Assembly: GCF_965208485.1 (NCBI RefSeq)
Contig: NZ_OZ242344.1
Span: forward strand, 1,984,001 to 2,048,000
DNA from: Poriferisodalis sp965208485
GTDB lineage: Bacteria > Actinomycetota > Acidimicrobiia > Acidimicrobiales > Poriferisodalaceae
Reading direction: 5' to 3'
Length of the DNA: 64,000 nt
In this document: in pieces, positions 16,701 through 25,403 of the stretch
Numbering within the stretch: the stretch's first letter is position 1
How the letters are laid out: each line of letters starts with the position of its first letter
Translations under genes and position numbers: made by a program
Notes under the pieces: generated by a model
Told to the model about the DNA's origin: nothing
Database searches by the model: none
The model's input: the letters and a program-made list of their open reading frames with translations, nothing else

Positions 16701-16925
16701 GGCAGTGGCGTCTTCGATAGCGAGCGAGAGTGCGTCGATGCGAAAGCACTAATCAGTGAGTTTGGTGTAAAGTTGAACCCTCAATCGCCGCTGGGTTACG
16801 GCGATCGCTGCTCCCTCGTGGTGTTCCCGAGTACAATACCAAATAATGCACCACCGATATTGAGGCAATCGTCATCGGGAACATTCGAGTTCACTGCCCT
16901 GTTTGAGCGCAACTCTTCTAAGTAA
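13800..16925 (+). CDS. STAND-like ATPase fused to a C-terminal phosphoribosyltransferase-like domain
   Basis: A 1041-aa protein in three parts. Residues 1-380 are helical, then a beta-rich segment, ending in a NPYSLEAVETEDELIGRSAM linker typical of STAND NTPases. The NTPase follows: Walker A GQKRVGKTSL at about 402 and Walker B VLIAIDEFDRF at about 492. The C-terminal part carries VIVADDFVGTGDS at about 893, the PRPP-loop motif of phosphoribosyltransferases, in the arrangement of the 'PRTase-CE' conflict effectors. The start has an AGGAG Shine-Dalgarno. GC content is visibly lower than in neighbouring genes, suggesting transfer. A sensor-ATPase-effector defence protein is inferred. Confidence 0.7.
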   Translation: MEATDLGSLSDLDAKIQGLSNGDEKASEIATEMISQLWSQEGLTSEINSHEVRVAGILRITAAASYYLYDHPNRRHVISFLRERLAETNSRLPKDYKIGRPHQANEICRSLARIAIDAEAHLTSALGSYDGIASLKKFRTTLLKALNDDRSRATLRPFLALNADPSDAFQKCLGAAIQYSESTAESARASLDNATHLIEQIESQLTQAPATIAEPFAFVMRRLREDMIDHFESSSFSKPASVTLKTDLRLHPLHVDGLELSVPIELRNEGEGVALNLEVDMSEAIGIKLPNAPVRLSDLAPGSILIEFNVQTDPGGMKDLECAACIFKITWMNSDGSIKDSEIEAELRPQDPDIDWEDLSYKNPYSLEAVETEDELIGRSAMLRGITRVLSAQRVESAYVHGQKRVGKTSLAHVALKVARERRSAETIYIEAGEIASPTPSAAIDGLARALVEQLDDRYRLPSDLRLPSYDGSLVPLVRALRYVATAERPVLIAIDEFDRFPTPLYRRGTEGDAFFIALRSIATIEGVGLLLIGGERMKIIINGPGVELNKFSAFSVDYLDKATQWSDFEDLVRKPAGDYVTFTTSACERIYDLTAGNPYYTKQLCGKILELATERRDAYVDVREVEIGSKALLKAIDAVSFAHYWEDHVLEPDSKRDEVTLNRRRCLLALGSAWAESEAVTTESVARESSQLGLDYADTERELRQFRERGFLLEEQGTWAPRVDLFRRWICDYGQAQLVVSAAELESVEALVRERASLRISIDEADTVAEALGTYRGRSISGDRVVEYLRQFGDASKQRIILKLLQHVTAVSNVDENRLLRAAFEAVTRRLRERDGDWQQKQIALSYYGSSGKSSAATARILNTANGRRFEPRGVVDPAKLASLAETSVTDVIVADDFVGTGDSLIAGLTELREFVPDNVQLHLFVLAADPVGLDRVVECARELFEERCTVDCLTSVLGASTLFEVGSGVFDSERECVDAKALISEFGVKLNPQSPLGYGDRCSLVVFPSTIPNNAPPILRQSSSGTFEFTALFERNSSK

Positions 16926-17126
16926 CTGCCAGGCGATTTGAGCGCAGTCCTGGCCTACTGTGATGGCCTGACGAGTATTGACCTATACGACAGAACTAGG
17001 AACGCGCGCCAAAATCCTGGCAAACCTCTAAGGAAGAGCCTTATATTGCTCTAGAAGGCAGATGCGCCAGAACAGGTCGGCCGGAGCTGCTTCTTGTGTT
17101 GGTAAGCATACGAGGGCAGTCGTCAT

Positions 17127-18032
17127 TCACTCATGCAAGCGCCGCATCTCCAATAGCTGTGCAAGGGCAAACACTGGCTGATGAAACGCTCGGTTTACTG
17201 CATCAACCTGATCCTCTGGCATCCGTGCCTGCTCCATCAGGGTGGTGCTGAGATTGCAGACACAACCCACTGCGTTGCTGACTACATCGATTTGGAGACG
17301 GTTCATCAGGTCTTGGAAGTCGGGCTGGGTTTGGGTGAGCAAGTCGAACACCATGTTCGGATGCGTCATGTTGCTCATCATGTTCCAAGCGAACGATGGC
17401 CCGTCGGCGCCTTCAGGCTCTGGTGGCAGACGGGCGCTCATGGGATCGTTTGCCCGCCGTGCGTAGTAGTCCGTGTAGTCGCTTCGGCCGTATCTGGCTT
17501 GGTAGTCGAAACTTGGCACAACGCTCTTGATTCTGGCCAAGTGTCCCGACAGTTTGCCGTGAACCAGGGCATTCGCTGCGTTCGAGAACAGGCGCTTGGC
17601 CTCCTTGATGTCCCGTCCTGTGAGAACCAAGAGTCGGCGTACCCGCTCATCCGCGCTGATCTCAGGATTGGACAACCAGAAGGCCTGCCACAGCGACTCG
17701 TGAGCACGCCGAGCTATCGCGACAGCCGCATGGCCATCGGTGCGTGCTTGTATCGCTTGGAGCCCGCTGCGGATCGAGGTGCTTGCTGAACTCAGCCTCG
17801 TGAAGACGCCGTGCCCGTAGTGATCCGACAGGGCTGTGTCCTCGGGCACCAACGGGAAGCACCCCGAAACATCCCACGACTCCTCGATGTCGAGCAGCGA
17901 TGCGTGAGCATGAATCTGGACTGCCGGCGCGACATGCTCGACCAGGATGCCGTCATAGATTGCGTCACGCCAATGGATCAGCGTGTCGGCCAAGAGCGCC
18001 TCGTAGTCGTCTGCAGGGGTGTCGTTGCTCAT
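17127..18032 (-). CDS. Hypothetical protein, last gene of a three-gene unit
   Basis: The ATG at 18032 gives a 301-aa protein starting MSNDTPADDYEALLADTL; a start six codons earlier is possible. It is mostly helical, with RAHESLWQAFWLSNPEI and DIKEAKRLFSNAANALVHG segments. No catalytic motif or membrane helix is seen and no family is recognised. It lies downstream of the 85-aa and 314-aa genes on the same strand, 118 bp after the first of these, next to known defence genes, so an accessory role in conflict is possible. Confidence 0.55.
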   Translation of the reverse strand: MSNDTPADDYEALLADTLIHWRDAIYDGILVEHVAPAVQIHAHASLLDIEESWDVSGCFPLVPEDTALSDHYGHGVFTRLSSASTSIRSGLQAIQARTDGHAAVAIARRAHESLWQAFWLSNPEISADERVRRLLVLTGRDIKEAKRLFSNAANALVHGKLSGHLARIKSVVPSFDYQARYGRSDYTDYYARRANDPMSARLPPEPEGADGPSFAWNMMSNMTHPNMVFDLLTQTQPDFQDLMNRLQIDVVSNAVGCVCNLSTTLMEQARMPEDQVDAVNRAFHQPVFALAQLLEMRRLHE

Positions 18033-18150
18033 ACCTTGCCTCGGACTCATGCAGTGTGGCGGCAGCGATCGCGCATGCCCGCGATCGGTACTGGAATGAG
18101 TTCTCGCCTCGCTTTGCTCGCCCTGATGTGGCTCATGCCCCTGCCGAAGG

Positions 18151-18408
18151 TCAGCCCCTGCCTTCGGCGATCTTGAGTCCGATTTCTTGGAGCACTTCTT
18201 GTTCCCGGTTCTCGGCGCCAGCATGCCTGATAAGGATCATTCCGGCCACGCTGACGAGGCCACACACGAGTTCGACTATGGCTTCGTCGCCCTCCTGAAG
18301 AGTGGCGATCAGTTCTTCTGTAACGCTCTCGGTGGAGTCGGGCGAGTCCAGCCAGACGGTCAGCATCGAGACGGCGCGTGCGGCGTTGTTGTATCGGTCA
18401 GAGATCAT
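18151..18408 (-). CDS. Small hypothetical protein coupled to the 314-aa gene
   Basis: An 85-aa protein starting MISDRYNNAARAVSMLTVW. The ATG overlaps the upstream stop as ATGA, which decides the start over the ATG six codons earlier. It has a hydrophobic helix, AIVELVCGLVSVAGMILIR, near the middle, possibly one membrane pass, and a charged C-terminus. No family is recognised. Tight coupling to the nuclease-like gene suggests a shared function. Confidence 0.55.
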   Translation of the reverse strand: MISDRYNNAARAVSMLTVWLDSPDSTESVTEELIATLQEGDEAIVELVCGLVSVAGMILIRHAGAENREQEVLQEIGLKIAEGRG

Positions 18409-19349
18409 CGTGGTGTCGCCTCCCATGCGAGCGTGTATGTCTGCCAACCAGTCTTGTCGTATCGGTGTACGGGGGCACAGTGGCCGTGGATTTCTGCGTG
18501 TGCGGCTGTGCCTGATGATGTGACCCACACGGCGTCGAGCCCTTGAAGGTCGACTTCGGCGGTGATCGGGTCATCGTCGCCGGTTGTCCAGATGGCGGCG
18601 GCTGCTCCAGGGCTGCGCGAGACCACTACTGGCGACCAGACGAGCAGGTGAGCTTCGGCGGCTCCGTTCTCTTTCGCTCTGAGCAGCTTGTCCTTCTTGG
18701 CTCCGATGTGCTCGGAGGCAATCTGGGCGATCTGGTTCGGGTGGAACGAGAAGGCTCCGGTGTGGGGCGGCTGAATCCAGATTTCGCCGCTGTTGCCGAT
18801 GTCGAGCGCGCTAGCTGCCACGATCTTCAGCTCGCGCAAGCGCTCGCTCAGCGGATGCGCCGGTCGGCGACGCGTGCCGGGCCGCACAACGCGCACTTCC
18901 TCGAACAGGTCGTCTTGCTCCACTAGGCGAAGGATGGATTCGAGCTCGTTGCGGATGCGGCCGACCAACGGCTGCACCGACTTGGAGTCTCGCCATTGGT
19001 TTGCGGGGACATCGACATCGATCTGCCAGTGGTGTGTCAGCGAGCCGGCTGCGATCGGGTTGTGCCGCTCTAGCTCGGTCATGAACGCAGCCCTGTTACC
19101 AGCCGTGTGCGTTGTCACCTCCACAGCGATTCTGGAGTCGTCAGCCATGACGAGGTCCAGATCGTGCATGCCGTCCACATCTGGGAGGTCACGTGGCACC
19201 CAGCGCTCAGCTTTCAGGATCGCCTCCAGCAGCTCGCCGGCTCGCTGCTCGTGGTCGTCCAGGTGCTCCTTGTTCAGGATGTCATCGATCTTCGCTCGGA
19301 ACGCTGGGTCTTTCAGCAGCGCTTCGCTGATGCTTGTTCGTCTCGCCAC
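18405..19349 (-). CDS. Hypothetical protein with a possible PD-(D/E)XK-like nuclease segment
   Basis: A GTG start at 19349 gives 314 residues (an in-frame start 14 codons upstream exists). Near residue 60, MHDLDLVMADDSRIAVEVTTH has the spacing of a restriction-endonuclease fold: an Asp, a strand, then ExT in place of ExK. The rest, including EHIGAKKDKLLRAKENGAAE and LLVWSPVVVSR, gives no further family match. It is followed by two co-directional genes, the first overlapping by ATGA. Nuclease activity is only an inference from one motif. Confidence 0.5.
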   Translation of the reverse strand: MARRTSISEALLKDPAFRAKIDDILNKEHLDDHEQRAGELLEAILKAERWVPRDLPDVDGMHDLDLVMADDSRIAVEVTTHTAGNRAAFMTELERHNPIAAGSLTHHWQIDVDVPANQWRDSKSVQPLVGRIRNELESILRLVEQDDLFEEVRVVRPGTRRRPAHPLSERLRELKIVAASALDIGNSGEIWIQPPHTGAFSFHPNQIAQIASEHIGAKKDKLLRAKENGAAEAHLLVWSPVVVSRSPGAAAAIWTTGDDDPITAEVDLQGLDAVWVTSSGTAAHAEIHGHCAPVHRYDKTGWQTYTLAWEATPR

Positions 19350-19391
19350 TCCCAGAGTGTGCAACCACCGAACCCCACAACCGACAATCAC

Positions 19392-19804
19392 AGCCGACCA
19401 ACACCCATAACAGCTTGGACCGACTAACGGGTCCCCGTCACGGCAGACAGGGCCCTACCTCAAGCCTCGCCCTTCTCTCTGCCGCATTGCGATGTCACCG
19501 TTTAGCGACTGTGGCCCCCAACAGGCTCATCTCACGGGGCACTGCGGATCGGGTCGTTCCGGTCTCTATCCACTCCACCCTCAGCCGCCACTCCACGGGA
19601 ATCAGGCGACAGTTGGCATACGAGATTGAGCCATCTTTCGTCGTTGCTGCTCTGACAAACGTCGCGTTCGGCCCGAGGATCAAGCAATCACGGCGTGATT
19701 GGTCTCGATGTCTAGAAGCGTTAGCGAGCGCCAGAGCGAAGTACCCCAACACCGTCTTGGTTGCGCGCTGACGCTCGCAGCGCGAAGAGCTTGTTGAAGA
19801 AGTC
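19392..19804. other. Gap with no convincing gene
   Basis: This 410-bp stretch lies between the 314-aa gene and the TrlF-like gene. A plus-strand frame ends at 19771 with ALTNVAFGPRIKQSRRDW, faintly like the end of a DUF2971 protein. No start or upstream domain is visible, so at most it holds a decayed fragment. Confidence 0.35.
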
Positions 19805-22597
19805 TCAGAAGCCGTACTTGTCCTTCCGAAGTCTGAAGGCCTTCTCGCCGCCTTCCATCACCTGCGTGATTTCCTCGCGCATCTCGTTCACGTCAATTGC
19901 GCCCTGGAGCTTAAGTCTTCCTCCCGAATGATCACCCGCCGCGCGATAGTCGCAGCTGACGACAAGTTCTGCATCACCGTTAACAACGAGATTTGCATTA
20001 TGGCTCGCGAAGATCAACTGCCTCGTTTTCTTAGCCTTCCATAAGCGCTCGACAACATCGACAATCACCTGACTGTCTAGATCATCCTCGGGCTGGTCGA
20101 TGATCAGAGGAGGTCCTTCTTGGGCCAGCAGTACGCTCAGGAGCGCAGTCGCCTGCTGGCCAGCGGAGGCAACTGCAAAATCAAAATACTCGCCGTCTTT
20201 TGACATGTACTCGAAGTAAGGCTGGTCGGGTGTCACTGCCAAGGCCAAATCCAGCCAAGACTCTGGCGTCAGTTTGCTAGCTATCTTTTGGATGTCGGCT
20301 GCTGAGAATCCAATCGCCGTGAGGTTTGGCGTTGGTGGCTGCTCCGCAATCTCTACTGAGGCAATAGCGGCTTCCAACTCACGAAGAACGCTCTCCCATG
20401 CCAACAGAGCGTCATCAGAATCAATGAGTTCCTCGACAGCGTGTGCGATCTTGGCCTGACGCACGCCGGAACCTTGCACTGCAGTTCGGAGTCGATCAAC
20501 TATTGCTCTCAGACCAGATCCGATCATTACGTTCGCCCTGATGGTGCCCCCTGACAGACGCCCAAGCTCTTGGCATTGCTGCGAGATAGTCGTGGAGCGC
20601 TGCTCCTGAAGCCGAAGCCAATGTTGCCGAAGCACTTCATGCTCGGTCGCTGGATCATCTAGTGTGTCGATCTCGTCGCGCAAGCTGGCGACGCTACTGA
20701 CCGAATCTTGATGGCGTTGTTCGACTAGCCGCAGCTCCTGCAACTGAGATGCATGAGCACTAGATCGGTCCGTGGCGGCCTCATACTCTACTTCGAATTC
20801 CGATATTGTGTGCTCTGCGTTTGATCTTGCGATATGGTAACTCGATCCATCAGTCTGCAGTGCCTCAATTCTCTCCAGCATTGCACTAGTCGCCTGCTTC
20901 AATTGCGCTACGAGCGAACCTACCTCTTGCTGCATGTTAGAGAGTTCCACTTGCAACGCACCCGATGTCGATTCCTCCTTGCTAGTGTCGATCTGGATAG
21001 TCCGTAATGACGAGTCAACACTGCCAACAGCGTCGGACATCCTGTCGAGGCTCCGATCAAGCGCAGCTACCTCTTGTCGGGCTGAGTCGAACCCGGACTT
21101 CGCCGCAATGATCGCTTGATCGTCTTCGCTGATGGCGGACATCGACTTACGCAAACCGTCGGCTTGCGATGCGAGCGACGCAATATTGAGATCTTCTCGT
21201 GCGATATTCGCCTCTAAGCTGCGATACCGAAGCAAAGTCGCATAATTCGCTCGAATGAGCGTCGCCTGATCGTCAATGTCCGAATCAATACCATCAAGCT
21301 GTCGAGCGATTGGTGCCGTCACGAATCTGTACAACTCGTCGAGACGCACCGCCACACTGCTGAGCTGTTTCTGGCTGTAGGCGACAACAGGCAAAAGTGA
21401 CCGCACATCCGACGGCATCGCTTGCCGTAGTTCACCGTCACCGATCCTGATCGCCACTTCACCGTTCTTCGCATATCGACGTACGAGATGTGGAAGTTGA
21501 TTGACAGTGAAATAGACGTCTATGTGCGCATCGATCGGCGCAAGCGTATCGGCAATCAAGCGCTCACGCCGCTTTGCGTGATCTGGCATCTCGTCGATGG
21601 CTTCAGATGAAGCAGCCTCATCACACAGCGCCCAACGCAAGTATTCCAAGCAGGTCGATTTACCAGTTCCTCTGCCGCCGATGATGGCATTGTATTGCCG
21701 ATTGTATTCAAGCTCGATCGGCCCCATGAATGTCGAGTTGGAAACGCTCATCCGCGTGATGCAGGCATTTGGTAATTCCGGCTCATCGTGAGATATTCTC
21801 GATTCTTTGGCAAGGCATGCTTGACGTAGGGCCTCCGCTGTGGGCGACGCCCATTTGACCCAAGTCGTGTGCTTGGCCAACTGACTGTAATCGTCACTAC
21901 GAGAGTCCGACGTCTGAAAGAGTGCGATGGTCTTGTGGCCCCAGTTCTGATCCAAGCCTGCGAAGATGCGTTGATTGCCTGTGCCGATTTTTTGCACAGA
22001 ACCGTCCAGGTAACCGCCAGGACAAGGCATCTCCTTGTACTTGGATTGCATTCCTGACCGCATTAAGGTCTGGTAGCCGCCATCGGTGACATTCGGCAAC
22101 GCGATATAGGCACCTTGTAGCCATGAGTGCTTGTCTAGTTCATCATACAAGGTCTGCAGGCTGTCTATATGATCGAGTCGCTGCACGGCGCCCAGATGCT
22201 TGGCGTCGGGCTCGACCTTCGTCACTGCCAATGCATCGAGAACTACGCCTAGTTTATCGTTCGGAAAATCGGCATCGAGAATAAGAATCGCCTGGCATGG
22301 AACACCGAGTGTGAGTTCAAGTCCGGGAAAAACTACTAACTGCTCGTGAGACGGCAGTAGGTCCCCGTCTTGGCCAATTTCTCGAGCGGCGGCATCGCGA
22401 AGGTAGGGCACCAACTCAAAATCGTGATGATCGGTAATCGCCACAGCATTCAATCCGCGCTCCCGGCAGGCGACGACGAATCCGTCTGCGTACAACCGCC
22501 GCTCAGAGTCGGTGTACGGCCGTTCACCGACCCAGTTGGCGTCGCGCGGTGTGTGAACTTGAAAATCGCAGCGATGAAAGTGAGCGCCTTGGTCCAT
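19805..22597 (-). CDS. TrlF-like PHP-domain SMC-type ATPase
   Basis: A 930-aa protein. The N-terminus is a PHP phosphoesterase domain, with HRCDFQVHTPRD at about 8-19, AVAITDHHDF at about 52 and FPGLELT further on, which supply metal-binding His and Asp residues. Walker A NAIIGGRGTGKST lies near 308, a long coiled-coil region follows (about 430-680), then Walker B PLIIDQPEDDLDS near 835 and an ASHNANLVV D-loop/H-loop end. PHP plus SMC-like architecture is that of TrlF proteins, found in bacterial defence islands. It probably acts on nucleic acids, with the PHP part as nuclease. It sits downstream of the res-mod-herA-nurA operon, separated by 300 bp. Confidence 0.75.
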   Translation of the reverse strand: MDQGAHFHRCDFQVHTPRDANWVGERPYTDSERRLYADGFVVACRERGLNAVAITDHHDFELVPYLRDAAAREIGQDGDLLPSHEQLVVFPGLELTLGVPCQAILILDADFPNDKLGVVLDALAVTKVEPDAKHLGAVQRLDHIDSLQTLYDELDKHSWLQGAYIALPNVTDGGYQTLMRSGMQSKYKEMPCPGGYLDGSVQKIGTGNQRIFAGLDQNWGHKTIALFQTSDSRSDDYSQLAKHTTWVKWASPTAEALRQACLAKESRISHDEPELPNACITRMSVSNSTFMGPIELEYNRQYNAIIGGRGTGKSTCLEYLRWALCDEAASSEAIDEMPDHAKRRERLIADTLAPIDAHIDVYFTVNQLPHLVRRYAKNGEVAIRIGDGELRQAMPSDVRSLLPVVAYSQKQLSSVAVRLDELYRFVTAPIARQLDGIDSDIDDQATLIRANYATLLRYRSLEANIAREDLNIASLASQADGLRKSMSAISEDDQAIIAAKSGFDSARQEVAALDRSLDRMSDAVGSVDSSLRTIQIDTSKEESTSGALQVELSNMQQEVGSLVAQLKQATSAMLERIEALQTDGSSYHIARSNAEHTISEFEVEYEAATDRSSAHASQLQELRLVEQRHQDSVSSVASLRDEIDTLDDPATEHEVLRQHWLRLQEQRSTTISQQCQELGRLSGGTIRANVMIGSGLRAIVDRLRTAVQGSGVRQAKIAHAVEELIDSDDALLAWESVLRELEAAIASVEIAEQPPTPNLTAIGFSAADIQKIASKLTPESWLDLALAVTPDQPYFEYMSKDGEYFDFAVASAGQQATALLSVLLAQEGPPLIIDQPEDDLDSQVIVDVVERLWKAKKTRQLIFASHNANLVVNGDAELVVSCDYRAAGDHSGGRLKLQGAIDVNEMREEITQVMEGGEKAFRLRKDKYGF

Positions 22598-22900
22598 CTG
22601 CGTACCGTAGGCCGTTCCGCATGTGATTCCACCATGACAACCGAGGCCGGCGCGGAGTCGCGTCTCCGCAGGTCACAGTGTTGCGCGCAGCCCGAAATCG
22701 GAACTCAAGGGTGTTAGCTCCGCAACGCGGCCATGGGCCTTACCCACCCGTGGCGACCTGACGGGTCGGCACAGATCTCATTCCGCCCTATCGCAAGGTT
22801 CGTCATCGACGGCAGGTACTTCAACCACGCCATTCGCTCGTCGGTCGCTCAAAACGAATCGGTCAGGCTAGAGCGCAGGCTGCCCAGGTCAGCAGCACAG
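22598..22900. other. Gap without recognisable gene
   Basis: About 300 bp between the second methyltransferase and the TrlF-like gene. No open frame with a domain, no clear terminator and no repeat is seen. The break suggests that the TrlF-like gene has its own promoter here. Confidence 0.5.
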
Positions 22901-24046
22901 CTAGCGGCACCGATTTGCCGATGCAGTCGTAGCTGCTGGGCGCACCAGCAGATCCATCTCGCCGGGCTTGGTCGCACGGTCGCCGTAGAGCGATGTCTGG
23001 GTGGGGCGGCTAAACGGTGCCGGGCTCACTTCGACGTCTCGGTCGCCGACGATGCCGGCCAGGATCGGCATCACGATATCCAGTGTGCGCTCGCGGGCGT
23101 CGCAGCGCACTAGCCAGGCCGCGTCAGGATGAGCCTTCCCTGCAGTGGCAGCGAACACGGCCTCCAGCATGGTCCGGTACCTGGCGAGCCCGACGTGCTT
23201 CTGTTTGGTGTCCCACTTCGGCAGAGCAGGACCCTCCCCGATCGCCCACAACCGCAGCCAACTGTCGACCCCGTAGTCGGTGACGCCGCTGTATGGGGGA
23301 GAGGTCACTACCAGGCGTGCCGGGGCGGGTGGGTCGGCGAGGTCGGTGGCCGAGTCACCGAGGGTGACGGTCACGCTGCTGCTGTGAGACCTCTCTGGAA
23401 TGCCTTTGCGGTAACGCCAGTCGACTCTGGTGTTGAGGAAGCTGACCGGGTCGACCTCGGGCGGGGTGTCGTAGCCGTTGTCGTTCCACCACCTCACGCA
23501 GTAGTCGGGCGCCATCGCTCGGCAATGCCGCATCTGGTTCGACAGCCCCTGCGGCAGCTTGCTGTGCAAGTACTGCAGGATCAATGCGGCCACGGTGCGG
23601 TCGGTGGCGTCGTAACGCCAGCACAGCTCGCGGCGTGCGACGTTGAGGAACCCCAGCACGGTCGGGCAGAACGCGAGCGTCTGGAACTCCGACTCGGGTT
23701 CGCGGTCTTCGGCCTCGACGGCCTCAGCGATGGCGCCGATGCGGTCCTTCACCGTGTCTGGGTCCGGCGCGGGGGCTGTTTTAGTCGCGGCGTACACCCA
23801 TGCGACGGGGTTGATCTCGCACGCGACTGCGTCTCTGCCAGCGACCATCGCGGCATACGGGGCCGTGCCTCGCCCGCAAAACGGGTCCAGCACCACGTCC
23901 CCGGGGTCGGTGTAGCGATCGATGGCGTCCTGGGCGAAACGGATCGGGAACATCGCGTAGTAGGGACCCAGTCGGGCCCACCGGGCTTCAGCGGTCGCGA
24001 AACCGATGCCGCAATCAGGCGTCGGGCTCGGCGCACTGTCGGTCAT
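22901..24046 (-). CDS. Site-specific DNA methyltransferase (N4/N6 amino type), second MTase of the operon
   Basis: A 381-aa protein with the SAM-binding motif VVLDPFCGRGTAPYAA at about 50 and the catalytic LVVTSPPYSGVTDYG at about 245 (TSPPY, used by N4-cytosine and some N6-adenine enzymes). Motif I precedes motif IV, as in alpha/zeta-type order. The ATG overlaps the stop of the NurA-like gene by ATGA, so translation is coupled. It is distinct from the Mod subunit at 27588. It may protect host DNA from the HerA-NurA pair or add a second mark. Confidence 0.8.
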   Translation of the reverse strand: MTDSAPSPTPDCGIGFATAEARWARLGPYYAMFPIRFAQDAIDRYTDPGDVVLDPFCGRGTAPYAAMVAGRDAVACEINPVAWVYAATKTAPAPDPDTVKDRIGAIAEAVEAEDREPESEFQTLAFCPTVLGFLNVARRELCWRYDATDRTVAALILQYLHSKLPQGLSNQMRHCRAMAPDYCVRWWNDNGYDTPPEVDPVSFLNTRVDWRYRKGIPERSHSSSVTVTLGDSATDLADPPAPARLVVTSPPYSGVTDYGVDSWLRLWAIGEGPALPKWDTKQKHVGLARYRTMLEAVFAATAGKAHPDAAWLVRCDARERTLDIVMPILAGIVGDRDVEVSPAPFSRPTQTSLYGDRATKPGEMDLLVRPAATTASANRCR

Positions 24047-25389
24047 CGGTCCGCGAAGATCGACTTCAGGATCTCGGTGCCGCGATGCAGCGGCACCGCG
24101 GCGTGCAGATGGGCCCGAGCCAGCGGCGCGAAGCCGTCCTTGTAGAGGTGGGTGCCCAGCTCATCGATCAGGTCCAAGGCGTCGCCGACGCGCGGGAAGG
24201 CGTCCTCGTCCACACACGCCGGGTCAGCTCCCTGAGCGTTGACGATCGGCAGCGACAACGCGGCGTGCTGGCCACTGTGGGATTTGTACATCAGATGCCG
24301 GCCGTAGTAGGTGTCCTGCCCGTGCGGCTTCGCGTCCGGGGGTCGCAGCGCAATGTGCCGGTGGATGTAGTCGATGTCAGGGGCCAGCACCGTGCCCGCT
24401 GGCAGTCGGCCGCGCTCGCCTCTGGATGCGGACCAGTCGAGGTCCTCAAGGTGGTCCATGAACAATCCGTGCTTCTCGACTCCCAACACAAGCAGCCCCA
24501 ATCCACCCGCATTCAACGACAACCGGTGGAGTCGGGCCAGTTCGTCCTGGATGTGCGACTTGACCCACGCTGCCATGCCGAAGATCGCCAGCGGACCGTC
24601 CATGACGAATCCGATGCCGTCGAGCACGTCGAACCGGTCGTGCCTCTCGAACCAGCGGATCAGATTGACCATCGAGAGGTGCTCCACCACTATGCGCACC
24701 ATCGTGAACGCCTGCTCGCTGCTGCCGTAGTCCTCAAACCGCTCATGGCAGCGCAGCGAATCCGACGGGTACACCGTCTCGCCGCACGCCGCACAGGTCG
24801 ACGTCTGCAGCTGCGGGATCACCTGCGCGTCGCACGCATCACTCGGGCACTGGATCGGGGCCTCCCGGTTGTTCGTGATGGATTGCAGCGTCTCCAGCAG
24901 CGTCTCGTGGTCGCTCGACAGGGTCGCTCCGCTGATCTCACGGTCAACGACCTGACGGAAGAACCGTTTCGGAGTGTCCGCGCCTACAGCCTTGCCGATG
25001 ACGTTGCGGCCCGGAAGCACCGCGCTCAGCGTCTCGCAGTCCTCAAGGTCTCTGACTGCAGCCGGGCTCGGGATCGGCTCGGCGGCGCTGCGCCCCAGCT
25101 GGGCGAGCTCGCGTAGCTTGGCCAACGCGATCACGACCGCGGCGATATTCAACAACGACGCCTCCGCTCCTGGGTGGCCGTTCTCGACTCTCGATGTCAC
25201 TGTCGAGCCGTCAATGGCGATGAGCTGTTTCACCTTGGTCGACCCGCGGCGCGGTTCGATGGCGGTCGGTAGCACACCGGGGCCGGTCGAGGCCGACTTC
25301 TTGATCTTGCCGTCGAAGTCGCGCACCGCGGGGTTGTCGACCAGGCGGGCCAACGTGTGCCCCGTCGCGAACTCTCCGTCGTACGGCAC
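24043..25389 (-). CDS. NurA-domain nuclease with an inserted zinc-finger-like motif
   Basis: A GTG start at 25389 has GAGG upstream and gives 448 residues; the longer frame overlaps herA antisense. The N-terminal part contains a core like NurA 5'-3' nucleases, with KVKQLIAIDGSTVTSRVE at about 50 (IDGS metal site) and later FVMDGPLAIFGMAAW near 270, where NurA enzymes carry a further Asp. A CPSDACDAQ...CAACGE four-cysteine motif at about residue 180-200 is unusual for NurA. It lies 14 bp after herA, the classical NurA partner. HerA-NurA complexes resect DNA ends in archaea; in bacteria such pairs serve phage defence. Confidence 0.7.
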   Translation of the reverse strand: MPYDGEFATGHTLARLVDNPAVRDFDGKIKKSASTGPGVLPTAIEPRRGSTKVKQLIAIDGSTVTSRVENGHPGAEASLLNIAAVVIALAKLRELAQLGRSAAEPIPSPAAVRDLEDCETLSAVLPGRNVIGKAVGADTPKRFFRQVVDREISGATLSSDHETLLETLQSITNNREAPIQCPSDACDAQVIPQLQTSTCAACGETVYPSDSLRCHERFEDYGSSEQAFTMVRIVVEHLSMVNLIRWFERHDRFDVLDGIGFVMDGPLAIFGMAAWVKSHIQDELARLHRLSLNAGGLGLLVLGVEKHGLFMDHLEDLDWSASRGERGRLPAGTVLAPDIDYIHRHIALRPPDAKPHGQDTYYGRHLMYKSHSGQHAALSLPIVNAQGADPACVDEDAFPRVGDALDLIDELGTHLYKDGFAPLARAHLHAAVPLHRGTEILKSIFADR

Positions 25390-25403
25390 TTCGTACGGGA
25401 CCT

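Noticed and set aside
24085..25116. Plus-strand frames opposite nurA, herA, mod and res
   Set aside because: All are antisense shadows in GC-rich DNA without domains or starts.
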